A stretch of DNA of 64,000 nt from Gossypium raimondii (Eukaryota > Streptophyta > Magnoliopsida > Malvales > Malvaceae). Below the pieces are notes generated by a model, which saw nothing but the letters and a program-made list of their open reading frames with translations, did not search any database and was not told the DNA's origin. The translations under genes and the position numbers were made by a program. Location of the stretch: the NCBI RefSeq assembly GCF_025698545.1, contig NC_068569.1, positions 15,810,001-15,874,000 of the forward strand, in the 5' to 3' direction. Shown in pieces: positions 11,222-23,607 of the stretch. Numbering within the stretch: position 1 is the first letter of the stretch; each line of letters begins with the position of its first letter.

Positions 11222-13965
11222 ATATTAAGGAGGACGGATGTACGGCCGAATTCCTACAACACCTAATAGCCCATAAGGCATGTAAGTTAGTTAAATATAA
11301 GGCCCCAAAAATTGAGCCTTTCAGCCTACACCAGACTTAAACCAATACAAACAAGTCTTGCATACAATAAGCCACTGGACAACCTACCAACAAACAAGTT
11401 GAAACTTAAGCCATTCCACAAATTATAAGTAAAATGGTCCTTTCTTATCAAGTTTTTTTCGCCCTTACCACCATTTTATCATAACAAACGAAAAATAACA
11501 AATGGGATAAAGAAAATACAGTTATGTCGATGACTTCAATGCCAACTTTAATAAAGGCAGCATTAAAGAATATCAGTCTACAACAAAAAGAACAAAACAA
11601 AATAGTACTTATAAGTTGAAATTGGAGTAAAAGATGGAGAAGTTCCAGAAAACTCAAAAGAACATTATTACAAACCTGTCGATTTCCATGTCTGACTGCA
11701 GTGTAGGATGAACTTTGGTTACATATAGCATTGGTGTTAACACTGCCGAAGTTTTTTGCCGTCAGCAATCCTAAAGTTATATTGTCCGAAAATGTCATGC
11801 TAAGTCCCCAAAATGATTAGACAAATCGTGAAACTTAAAACATAAAAAACACAAGAGGAAACAGACTTGTACATATTACCAGTGTCTTTGAAGTTCAAAA
11901 GTGAACCAAGATATCAAAAGAACCTTTTTAGAAAAGGTTTATTCAAGTCGTATGGTTTGATGCTTCTAATGATGTAGAGTTGTGGACTAGATATCAAAAA
12001 AGGATTCACCAAATTAACAATATTTGGAGCAAGCTTCTTTTCCTCTGGAAATGAGCTTGCTGAGTCTATCTCATAGTCAACTCAACAAGTTAATACATAT
12101 GCCATCAACAGATAGCTAATGTAAAACAAAAATAAAGATCCAAGAAGTTGCTCACCTTCCAAAGGGGATTAGGAAGCAGGAGAATCTAAAAACCTCTAAA
12201 CTGCTTCACCATCAATATAAAGTTGCCACAGCCTCGATTGCAGAGGAAGCCATTAGTTGGATCAATGAAGCATACAACTTATAAACTAATATATTGATCC
12301 ATAACCAGGAATGCTAAAATAAGAAGACCCAGTCTTCCTAACAATTTACAATGGACCAATGCCACTTCTCTTACAACAAAATACTGAGAATTCTAGACAG
12401 TAGAGGACTAACACCCATGGGTTATAATAAAAAACATTCACTTTAAGTTCATGTTCAATCAAAAGGTAGTAACTACATGCTGAAGTAGCATCTATACTGA
12501 TTACATCACCACAATTCACAGGGGCATTTATTTAACTTCAATTTACAATCATATATAAATAAGAACATTTGAAAGTATGAACAGCATAGCACTGATATAA
12601 ACACAACTATCGCATAGAGATATTAATAAAACGAGAACCAGGAAGGACATGCGGTATAATTTTGGTGAAAAGCGTAGCAGTGAGATAAACACAACTATCG
12701 TCTATATAGAGATGTAAAAGGGTAATAATTAAAAGTCGGTATCAACTCAAAACCAGGAATGACATGGGGGATGATGTTATTAAAATAGTGTATAAATAGC
12801 ATTGAACATTTTGGGTTAAAATTGAAATGAAGGAATGTACCTTCTTCGTTGCAGTTGCAATTGCAGTCTATCAAATGGGCATGCTTCAATTGTGAGCCGT
12901 AATGCATGGATTTACATAAAAGAACGGATCACAAATAGGCAACCGGAGATGCAGGAGAAAATTAGAAGAGACAATAAAGCCAAGACACAAAGGGGGGAGA
13001 GCCGGGGGAAAATAAAATTTTATATATCCCGTGCCATCTCCCCCCCTTAAAAACAAAGAAAATTCAAATTTTATTAGGGTTTATGAGCTGCCATGCAAGC
13101 GCGCCTGTCATGGCAAAGGTCTGATAACACCAAAATCAATCACTGTTTCTTTTCCCTCAAAATTTTCACCTCTTATGTTAATTTCACACTCTCGATCCTT
13201 CGACTCTAATAGCAACTACAGCCTAATAAGACTACAAAAGGAGTTCCATATAACAAAACAAAGACTACCTCATCAATCTACAATACTGAGATTGGTAAAA
13301 CAGACCAAAGTTAAATCAAGGAATAATTCAAAACCTAACAAACATCCGCAAACCCTTTTGCAAACTGTTCTTGCTCCAAATGCATTCACCCCACATACGT
13401 CGTCGATCACCAAAGCAGCAACAAACAGATCGCATCAAGCACCAAAATCAGCAAATCAATTCCCCAACCTTAAAACCGAATCTGGACAATGTATCCAGAT
13501 CTGAAAACACCAAAGAACCAGAGTAAGCAATTAAGAAATCAAAACATAGGCAAAGAAAATAAGGATTCAAGCTTAACACCTCACGCTTAGACAAAGATCC
13601 AAAGGCAGATATCCAAGTTCGATAACACGATAAATAGGGCTCTTTAGATAAGAATAGACTTAAACCCAGACACATCAGCTATTGAAACCTTCAAAAGAAA
13701 GATTAGCTCGAAATTCTAGCTTAGAACATCTATGAAAACTAAACAAGCGAGCTAGTAACCAATTACAGAAAATTATTAATCGACTTACCTCAATAGATAT
13801 CTGAGAAGAAACCGATTCTTGTAATCGTGTGAGAGAAAAACAAGTGGGAATCGTGGACTCCAACCAAACAGTGAAAAGCCATGATAGAATAAAACAAAGC
13901 GCTCGTCAAACAACCTGAAGATTTCGATTGAGTTGAAAGAAACGGCAATGAGAGAGAGGCGGATA
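11222..13965 (-). ncRNA. Candidate noncoding transcription unit (minus strand)
   Basis: A TATA-like box, then a CT-rich leader starting near 13960, runs to a good splice donor (CTATTGAG|GTAAGTC, exon end at 13789). The following DNA looks like a plant first intron. Possible later exons end at 12839 (GAAGAAG|GTACATT) and 11679 (AATCGACAG|GTTTGTA). No frame longer than about 100 residues resembles a known protein. A leader ATG at 13882 opens a frame of only about 31 codons that stops across the donor. A noncoding RNA, a small-peptide gene or a decayed gene are all possible. This call rests on signal sequences only. Confidence 0.3.
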
Positions 13966-13991
13966 TGTAGAACGAGGCGCGTCAGAAAAGT

Positions 13992-14000
13992 GTTAAATAG
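13992..14000 (-). promoter_or_regulatory. TATA-like box of the candidate minus-strand unit
   Basis: The minus strand reads CTATTTAAC, about 35 bases upstream of the CT-rich leader. A 13-base poly-G run (14002-14014 on the plus strand) abuts it. Confidence 0.35.
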
Positions 14001-14100
14001 AGGGGGGGGGGGGGCAGATATTTTTGGAACGAAAATAGGATTATCCGACGGATTTGATTGTTCTGTGGTTGACAAGATCAACGGTTGGATTCGAGTGAAA

Positions 14101-16137
14101 CATTTTTCTTAGGGAATTATGGTTAGTAGAGGAGAAAGGGCAAAGAAGGCGCGAACAGCGCTTGTTTGTTAGTGAAAGAAGGTTCTGGATGCTGGGCTTT
14201 AATGGGGTTTAAGGGTCATTTCATAATTTAATAGATCAACGGCAAGAGTCTCTTTATCTTTCTCTAGCATTTACTGTTTTGGAAACCACCTTGTAGTTGT
14301 ACCCACTTAAATTTATACTAATTATTCTTCAATCCAAAGCTCTAAAAAAAGTGAGTCATGGTTCCTTCTAACTGATCTTGGATAATTGAAACTTATCGAC
14401 ATAATGTTGAGGTTTAACTTTGGATTTTAAGTGAGAGTTTATAAATTTAATATTAACTTTTTTCACACTTAAATATATCCTTTAAGAAGGAAATAAATGT
14501 GTCAATGCACTAGGCTTTACTTTCTAATTTAACTTGTATATTACTGAAGACCTTATTTTGATCGTGTAGGATTCTCCTTGGTAGTTTACTTTTTATATTA
14601 ACTAACGGCAAGGAAGGTAGTACCCTATCGGACAATATTTTTTTAAAATGTGGTTATTAATGTAAAATAGAATTATTATTCGAATATAACTTTAAGCATA
14701 TTAATTATCATTCAATTAATATTAAAGTTATATACTAATTAAAATTCAAGTTTAACTTTATAAATAGCACCATGTAATTAGGTATATTCAATTAAGTAGC
14801 ATTTAAGAAAAATTACCGTAACAAATGAAGATTTTAGTATTAATAAGAGAATTATAAAAAATGAAGAATTAAAATCATGTTTCTTCAAGAAATGGCATTA
14901 AAGAATGATTAATGATTAAACTAATTGATATGACATAATATGGTATTTTTTTTATAAATTTATATTATGTAAAACAAGCGCTTAAAATTAATCCTTTTTT
15001 TATCTATTGCACATGAAAAATGTTTTGTAAGTTTGTTTTAAAAGAAAATTAAATTTCAAATAATTGTTTTTAATCACTATTATTAAAAATATTATTTAAT
15101 TTAAATATTTTTCTGTCTATCATCAACTATTATTATAATTACTACAATTGTTTTACCTATATTTTTTTCAATTTAACATTATAATTTACTCTCTTTTTAC
15201 TCATATAATTCCAAATTTATAAGAAAAATTATCATTAAACAATACTTAAAGGCCTAAATTTACATACAACACAACATTAGAAAATTTAAAAAAACCAATC
15301 AATTTGTAGCCTGAGAAGACCGTTCTCTTTAACTGAAACTTATCATTCAATACTTGATGGCCTTTCACCCATTTCTTGCTTCTTTGATAATGGTGGGGTC
15401 AGTTTAAAGCTCCAAAAGACTGCTCCTATTAGCACACCCGCTCACTCTCATTCTCAACATCACCTTTTCAAAAGCCTGCCATTCTTATCTAACTACAAAA
15501 TAAGAACCAAATCGACTGCTTCATTGTAGAGTGCACAACTTTTATGATTTCGGATACCAAAGAACCAATAAAGATAGTGTGAAAGAGTGGCAAGATAGAT
15601 ACCTTTCTTTTCCCTTTAAAATTCCGAAGTTCCTTTTTAGCCTTCCCGTAATGTCATGTGCCCATGGCTATGGGCGATGCTGCTTATTGAGCATCAGTTT
15701 GATGCAAAGGCGTTTCACGTCGCTAAAGGGAATGAAGATGGACTGAGAATATTAAAAAGAAGAAGATGACAATAAAGAAGCCCTTGGGATGGAAGCCCTT
15801 TGAGTGAAACTTTCTGTCATTTGCTTGTATTATAATCATAATCATAATCAGAGTCGGGGATACTCGTGATAGTTATAGAGAACATCTAGAAAGAAAAAGG
15901 AGAGCTAACATTCACGTTTGCCCATCTAAGATACATTTTCAACCTCCATTTTGATTGACTACGAGGCTAGACCTTCCCAACTCACCCAACTTTGAAACAA
16001 ACTTTCCAACTAGAAAAGGAAACAAAACAAAAAAAGCATTCCTGTTCCTAGTTCCCACCACTTTTCTGTAGTGGGAAAAACACAAAATAAAGAAATCCTA
16101 TGTTGAGAGTTGAAGGTACCTTGTTGAGAGTACCAAC
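14101..16137. other. AT-rich intergenic stretch and upstream region of the DUF4378 pseudogene
   Basis: No gene can be supported. The final few hundred bases before 16138 would have been promoter and leader of the decayed DUF4378 gene. An isolated 71-codon plus-strand frame at 15531 resembles nothing. Confidence 0.5.
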
Positions 16138-19100
16138 ATGGCTAAGATATCGGATTTTGCACAGAAGCTGTTAGATGACCTTCGGTTGCGGAAGGAACGG
16201 ATGGCTGCCTCTCAGAGCTCAAAGGGTACAAATCCAATGGTTGCAGGTGAGCATTTTCCTGAAACCTACGCAATAAGCACCCGTAGTGGAACATGTATTA
16301 AATAACAAGTTTACAACATCCTTCAACAAATCAGTTAAAACCCTGCAAAAAAAAATCTTGTGGGTCATGATTCTTTTTCAATTTCTTCTAGACATTAGAA
16401 AAACTGGAGGCATTACTTATGCACATTTCAAAGCTAATTAATGCTAATGAGAAAACGATCATTCAAATATGCAAATCAAACACATGCGGTTGATGAAATG
16501 CATAATTTGAGCATTAACCACTATTCTTTGTTTTCTTTCCCATATGGAAATACATATTGTTAATTGTATTCCCTTACCTAACAAAACCAGCCTCGTGATT
16601 AAGCAATAATTCTTTGCTCTTGGAGACATTGATTGAAGAAGCTAAGAGAGGGAGGAATCTTTTGCACTTTTTCTTTAAACGGAATCAAGTTTTGTCTGGT
16701 ATAGGTTGTATTCAGCATAATTGCTCCTCTCCTACCCGCTTCCAGAATCCAGACTAATATTTAGAAGACCATGCTCGAAAAACATTGAATGTAAATAAAA
16801 CTTAAGAGATGAGAAAACAGTTTATTTCACATGAGAATATAAAGACTAGACTCATGATAATGGAGCTTTAGTTGGCTAGCAAAACCCATCAATAAGCAAC
16901 AGAAATGCAAAATTTGCTTTGTTCCTTTTGTTGCACTTGAGCAGATGCATATGCTTACTCCAAGACAGCCTATAAATCATCCAGGGAATCAAAGACACTG
17001 AAAACAATAAGTTTCCAAAGATCAAGAGTAGTGATCGGTTCCTGCATCATATTAATTATTTCATTTCGTTAAAATGTTTGGCTTCATGCAGACTGGTTTT
17101 AGAGTTGGAAGCACACAAAAGATGGCTAGTGGAGGCAGGAAGACACCACTGAGAAGGTATAGAATCAAATTGTTCCTTTTGGTAGAGGCCAGAAGTCAGA
17201 ACAAATAGGAAATCTGTCAATGGCCCTGGCTTTTGCAATTGAAAATGGAGGAAAGCTAAGAGCAGAGTCTTCGGGCAAAAGTTCAATTTTCAGTTTCTTC
17301 ATAGCATGGGTAGGAAACAGATGGGTCACAGAAAGATGGAAAGAAGAAACAGTAGTGTGATAGTCATCAACCTTCAAGAAGCCAACTACCTACTCTCTCA
17401 CATCTCCATATTGAAGAAATATCAAGGGGTGTACAAAAGTTGAACCAGATCCTCAAAGCCTGCTCTAATAGACTCAACTTTGACAGATATTTGATAGAAA
17501 TTGGAAGGGAACTATTAAAAGGAGCAAGGGATTTAGAGGAATCTCTAGGGATGCTTGTAAAACTGCAGGAGGATTCAGAGTACATGATAAGGCCACAGAG
17601 AAAAAGTCGGATAACATTGCTAGAGGAGGATGAAGATGATGATGAGAACACTGTCAAAATAGTTGATCAAATGCAATTGGGAAGGCCAAGATTTTCGAAT
17701 TATAATGACATTCAAGGAGTTGCAAGGACTGATCTCAGGCTGAGGCTGGCAGCTCTTACCTACTCTTCAGATGTTAGTGATTCCAAACATAAGAATGATG
17801 TTCTAGCTTCCTCAAATTCACATTCTCACAAGCGATCAGTTAGCTATGTTCCAGACACCAAATCTAACACTGCGTTCTCAGAACAAAGCCCCTCCAGTTC
17901 AGTGCACTTCAAACAAGGAAAGTCAAGAATTTCAAATGTAATCGCGAAACTGATGGGGCTTGATGAAAATCCCAGAAACATAGATTCAAAGGTCACCACA
18001 AAGGTGGCGTGAAATCAAAAGGTAGTAGGAGTGGTTACAAAGACACCAGCAAAGGATACCAAGAAGGCTGAACAAGGAACAAAAGATTCTGCAGCGCTGG
18101 CTCATCGTCTCCCACCAATAAAAGAAAAGGCAACAACAGCCAGCAAGACTCCATTGACTCAGGACAAAGTTACAGCACAAGCTGGAAAAACTTTGACAAC
18201 TAGAAATGGCAGCACAAGAGTTGCTGCTCATGACAAATTACCACCACAAAAGAACTTCAAAGACATAAAACCAGTGACGAGCTTGAGAAAAGCCTTGATC
18301 AAGGTAGACAAACAACAAGGTGACATTAACCACTTGAACCTTAACTCTGGAAATAGAAAGGAAATCCAGGAAAAGGAGAGCGAACAGAATAGTATAAAGT
18401 ACAGGGAAAAGAAGGGCATTGAAAGAATTGACATAAAGAAACCAGTTCTCATTCTCAAGGATGGGATGCAGCACATGATACCACATGTGCATAAAACATC
18501 AGAATTTGCACTTACATTGCAAGAGAAACCAGAATATAGCGAATGCATACCTCAAAGGGAAAGCAGACATGCTAACAAGCTTCTCCTAGGCAATCAACAA
18601 AAGCTGCAAAGTAACCATGGATTTCAAGGGGTGCAAATGCTCCAAAAATCAGAGCTTCGTGGCAAAAAGCAACAGTCAGAACTGAAGGAAGAACAAAGTA
18701 CTGAACAGAAATTGCAGAGGAAGAAACAAAAGGGAAATGAACTATTCTCCAAACCAATGTCAGGTGCAACCAATTTGCAAAAGAAGCAGCCACAAATGAA
18801 ACAAGCAGAAACTAGTAGGAAAGGCCCCAGCAAACATATTGATGTAACAAAATTAAATGGATTTCCAGGTGGCAGGCACCGCCAAAACCTAGCCAGGGCT
18901 GGCAGTTCAAAAATTAAAGGTTCATTAGACAGAAACTCTGGTCAGCATTACACTCAAGGAGTTATCGAATCTGAATCTGCAAAAGATCAAAACCTGTTTG
19001 CTGTGGATGAGAAACCTGTTCAAGGGCAAACAACAATGAAGGCAAGAACCATAAATGTGTATAAACATGGGAGTTCCATTTCACAAGATATGGAAAAGGC

Positions 19101-20513
19101 AAGGCAGGAGAAACTTGCTATCTCAAGCGAAGCAGATCAAATGAAAACCAGCAGATTTGAAGAAGTGGAACCACAGATCATTAGATCCAATAAGTCAAGT
19201 GTAGAAGCACAGAAAAATTCTATTTTGTGCAGTCCTCTAGAAGATGGATGCCAAAGCCTAAATGAGCTACAAGCTTTGGCTTGGAGAGAGAATGTAAGAT
19301 CCCTTAACCAATCATCAGATGAAGCCACTTTTGTACTTATTGGTGGAGCCAAAATAACTCTCTTCGTCTCATGCAGTGTCAAAATTCAGTGCCATTGGTT
19401 ACAAAAGAACAGCAAGATCAAGAACCTGATTTTGGCAAAGCCGAAGAGCTCAAGTTTAAGAACAACATATCTGAACCACTACATGGTAAGTACAATTTGA
19501 ACCCAATGCCTATTTTCACATTTTCAAAAGATGACCTTTATCCATTATTATTTTATGAAATGCTTTTATTTAACTAAAAAGGACTATGAACATTAGCTTA
19601 GACCAATTTCTATGATTTTGAGATAGATGCTCATTAGCACGCCCAATGAGACAAGCACGTATAGATGACCATGCATAAGGTGCCCTGTTTTATTATATAT
19701 GGAGACTGAATCATAAAAGGTTGACTATATCTATATTATCCAGCTCTCTTGAGAAAACCTTAATTTACTTCCAATCTTTCTAACAATTAAGTCCATAGTA
19801 GTGGCAGCATCAGATGCTTCTTTTAATGTTTCGGGCTGGGTGGGTGGTTTGGGAAGGGAGGAAGGAAGAAGATTATCTGCTAAAGTTCATCGCATTTCAG
19901 GAACTCGTGAAGAGAGTAGAGAAATCCCTTGCACCCCCCAGTCGCAGTATCAAAGAACTTGTGCTTCAGAGATGCCAGAGCCACTGACAGAGAGTGAAAA
20001 TCACCCAAATGAGATACTTACGAAAAGTGGACTATTTATGAACACGGCAGAAGCACTTTTCAAACTCAACATTCTTCATACAAACAGTCACAACCATCAG
20101 GACAAGAGAGCAAGCTCGTTTTAGACTGTGGCTACGAAGTAATGAAGAGTAAAGGAATAAGACAGGAGCTAAGTGTTCACCCATTTCTAAAGGTAACCAT
20201 CATTCCAAACAAGGAGAAAACTTTGGATGAATTGGTCAAGCAAATGAGTGAAGACATCGATAAGTTGAAATTATACCGAAGGGGCCGAAGAGAAAATTCC
20301 CCCTTCGAAGACTATCTACCAAAAATGCTTGAAGCCGATGTGAACAACAAGGAACCTCATCTGAATTGTATGTGGGACAAGGGTCGGAACAGCATGATGT
20401 TTGCATTTCTTGAGAAAGATGATGTTGTAAGGGATGCGGAGAAGTATGTGCTTAATGGACTCCTAGGTGAGATGACCAGAGATATTTTCACAGGCGTAAG
20501 TGTTTCAGTTTAA
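16138..20513 (+). pseudogene. Decayed DUF3741/DUF4378-family (TRM/LONGIFOLIA-like) gene
   Basis: The intact family encodes large basic plant proteins, some of which recruit phosphatase complexes to cortical microtubules. Exon 1 (16138-16246) starts MAKISDFAQKLLDDLRLRKE and splices in phase to 16945. Family landmarks follow: NQIVPFGRG (17163), MALAFAIENGG (about 17219), ISRGVQKLNQIL (about 17425), the VARLMGL-like motif VIAKLMGLDE (about 17938), a long Lys/Gln-rich middle, and the C-terminal DUF4378 part (19801-20513; DYLPKMLEAD, DIFTG). Breaks: TAG at 17160; single-base frame losses near 17294, 17362, 19355 and 20113; TGA at 18010-18012. At least three of the frame losses fall in short homopolymers. 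Neighbouring genes are intact, so real decay is favoured over assembly error, but the latter is not excluded. Expression as a truncated protein is possible. Confidence 0.8.
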
Positions 20514-21125
20514 CTGTAATATTCTCCCAGAAAATCCAAATTATTTAAGCAAATTGGTTTAACATTTCTGTTTGTATGCGATAAACCTTCTACGTCTCCA
20601 TAGCTTCTTTTTTCCACTTAGGTACATAAATATTGTGATTATTATTTGCAGAATTCCAAATTTTCAATTGTTTGCTTGTAAATTAATGATTAATTGCAGT
20701 TTTATCCATTTCTCTATGGATTCTAAGGCAGATTTTATTACTGAACGCGCATTATTAAGTATAAACAAGAAAAAAGAAAAAGATAGTAAAAAAGTTCAGA
20801 TAATATAGGGAGCAAAATCAAAGGGAAAAACGGCGTAGATGAACAAAAAAGGGTGACGTTTACCTGATCTTGAACTAGTTTTTTGAAGGACGAAAATGGA
20901 AGATCAATCTTCTGCTCCAAACTTCAACTTTAATGTAATTTTTTAAGAATCAACGAAAGTTGGACTCGGAGCGGTAAATTCAAACCTTTCATTTCTTTTG
21001 CTTCTTGTTTATATCCTCGGCGCGGCAAAAACCAGAGAGTTCAAAGCTAACCCGAAAGCAGTACACATTGATCTAGAATGGGCCTCTGATTTGGGCTCAA
21101 TGCCGAGTTCAAGATCACTTTTCTG
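20514..21125. other. Downstream of the DUF4378 pseudogene
   Basis: No gene seen. Isolated short frames carry no recognisable domain. Confidence 0.5.
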
Positions 21126-21129
21126 GTTA

Positions 21130-21525
21130 ATATATATAATTTGATACCTGAATTTAGTTTCAACATTCAATTTGGTATCTGACATTTTTATCCCTTATCC
21201 CATTTGGTACCTAAGTTTGGTTTCAATATTCAATTTGGTACTTAAACCAAATGGCATCATGTGGCTTAATGGATATTTGACATGTGTGCTCTAGTAAAAA
21301 CAGCATGATGCTTAATTGGAACAAAAAAGTCAGGTACCAAATTGAACATTGAAGCCAAATTTAGGTACTTAATTTAGACAAAAATAAAACTCAAATATCA
21401 AATTGGAAAAACTTAGATACTAAATTAACTATTGAAGTCAACTTAAGTATTAAATTAGGACAAAAAAGAATTTAAATACTAAATTAAACATTGAAATCAA
21501 TCTAATATACCAAATATTATATTAA
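21130..21525. mobile_element. Fold-back MITE-like element built of diverged inverted repeats
   Basis: The left arm repeats phrases like AATTTGGTACCTGAATTTAG and TTTCAACATTCAATTTGG. The right arm (about 21300-21520) carries them inverted (CAAATTGAACATTGAAGCC, ACTAAATTAAACATTGAA). The unit repeats about every 55-75 bases within an arm. No target duplication was identified, so the ends are approximate and the superfamily is unknown. Confidence 0.55.
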
Positions 21526-21625
21526 TCAATTTTTAATCTAATTAAGAAGAATAAAAGATTTATCATCAATGATTTATAACGGATTATAGGTGGCGACTGG
21601 CGACCGCAGCAGGTCTTGTAACTTT

Positions 21626-21656
<31 letters not shown>

Positions 21657-21660
21657 TTAT
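21626..21660. repeat. (TA)n-rich microsatellite
   Basis: An imperfect TATATA tract interrupted by TTTATA. Confidence 0.7.
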
Positions 21661-22400
21661 AATAAAAAAAAAGGAATGTCAACTTGCAAACTTGTTTTAA
21701 ATTTTGAATTCGATTATTTATATTTAAATAAAATAAAGGAAAAAGTGAAGTGGATAATGAATTACATATTTAAGATTGTTATGTACAAAACATAAAGCAG
21801 ATCCAAATAATGGACAACTAAGAATTAATACTTGGTTTCGTTCTGAATTCATTGTAGATAGTAAAAGAATGTACAAATCTAAATATTATCTTAATCCACA
21901 TTATCTAAATAAGCGTGCATGCGTATGCACGTAAAGAGTACTTAAAATTTCACAATATTAAACTGAAGATACGTATCATATAATAAAAAAATAGAAAAAT
22001 AGTACATATGGTAATTTTCTATCTTCCAATATAAACTTCAAAGATTTCATGTTAATATACCAAATAAAATTCCTTATAGTTTAATTGTTAACACTGTTCT
22101 TTTTTGCTAAATTTGTTAACTTATTGTTTAAAATATATATATAAAGAAAAATCATTTGGTAGTCATATAACTAAAAAGAACATTATAATGAACTTAAATT
22201 TAGCAATATAATTTTAACAATGTTAACAAATTGAATTGAATTTTAAAATTAAAAAAAACTAAATTCTTAAAATTAAAATTACAATAATTAAATTCTAATT
22301 TTATAAAGAGGATAAAACTTGTGACATATTTTAATCACAACAATATTAATCAATAAAAACATGGCACATGGCATGTATTTTATTGAATGCCTTACATTTT

Positions 22401-22650
22401 GAGGGGCAAATTACACATAAAAGCCTTATTTTTTAAAAATTTACTGAAATGGGCCCGGTATTTTATTATTTACCGGAATGGGTCATTTTCCCCGAAATCG
22501 CGTCCACGTCAGCGCGATGTCAGGGGATGTGTCGGCAAATTGCGTCCACGTTAGCGCGATTACTTACGTGGCAACAAATCGCGTCTAAGTAAGCGCGATT
22601 TGCTGACGTGGAAGCAATAATTCATGAACAATTTATGTTTTTTAGCTTGA
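22401..22650 (+). repeat. CpG-rich repeat, partial copy 1
   Basis: Begins GGGGCAAATTACACATAAAAG and closely matches the start of the copy at 23289. It is followed by several iterations of a GC-rich word of the type AATCGCGTCCACGTCAGCGC. It includes a strong hairpin at 22575-22602 (AAATCGCG against CGCGATTT). Only the left arm is visible, so this copy is truncated or diverges rightward. Confidence 0.65.
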
Positions 22651-23268
22651 AAAATTTGAAAGGCCATAACTTTTGGCTCGGTTGTCCGAATGAGACAATT
22701 TTTTTTTTGATTTCGAATAACTTTTCGAGATCTACGCGCTGACAAACCGCCAAAGGGGTTTGCTGCAGTTTTCGTCGAAAAAGATCCTTTTTTGCCTCTA
22801 AATTTTTATTTTTTCCGGTTTAAAATTGAATTTTGAAACATTCAAATCATTATTTTCCTTATTTATTTGAAGTAAACACCGAATTTTTTTACAGAATTGT
22901 CGTATTATTTTTTCTGATTTGACACGTATATGGAATAGGTCCGATAAATCATTAGAACGTAAGTAATATAATTAAGATAATAACGGTATTTTTATAATAT
23001 GTCAATTGATTAGTTTAGCTTAGTTGGTTAAGATGCTTGCTCTTTTCCCTTAGTACCTTTGTTCAAATCTTGTTGGTAATAATTTTGAATCTTTTTGTAC
23101 TTGTTGCATTTATTTTTTAATCAATTAACTCTTCAATATTACATTAATATATATTATTAGTACAATAGTATAGACGGATTAACAATTTGAGCATCAATAT
23201 TATGAATATTAACTACAATACATAATTTGAGCTACATATTACAGTAATACATTAATATATATTATTAG

Positions 23269-23607
23269 GGGCAAAATACCAAAAAAAGGGATAAATTACA
23301 CATAAAAGCCCTATTTTTTAAAATTTTACTGAAATAGGCCCGATATTTTATTATTTACCGGAATGGGTCATTTTCTCCAAAATCGCGTCCACGTCAGCGC
23401 GATGTCAGGGGACGTGTCAGCAAATCGCGTCCGTCAGAAAATCGCGTCCTCGTAGGCGCAATTTGTGTCCACGTAAGCAAAGCGCGCTGATGTGGACGCG
23501 ATTTTGGGTAAAATGGCCCATTCCAATAAATAATAAAATAACGGGCCCATTTCGGTAATTTTTTAAAAAATAGGACTTTTTTTGGTATTTTACTCCATTT
23601 TAAGTAA
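23269..23607. mobile_element. CpG-rich inverted-repeat element, copy 2
   Basis: Left end GGGGCAAAATACCAAAAAAA; right end CTTTTTTTGGTATTTTACTC, its reverse complement with a few changes. The arms also match inside (CCTATTTTTTAAAATTTTAC near 23310 against TAATTTTTTAAAAAATAGG near 23560; GGAATGGGTCATTTT against AAAATGGCCCATTCC). The centre is a set of CpG-rich words such as AAATCGCGTCCACGTCAGCG. No transposase frame and no clear target duplication. Confidence 0.65.

Noticed and set aside
11152..11340. Small protein starting MDSNHQPPKQ
   Set aside because: Its N-terminal part is the antisense of the tRNA-like T and anticodon arms. Any conservation is explained by the RNA.
13031..13504. 157-codon plus-strand frame
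   Set aside because: No domain and an odd composition. It lies over what looks like the first intron of the minus-strand unit, so it is probably chance.
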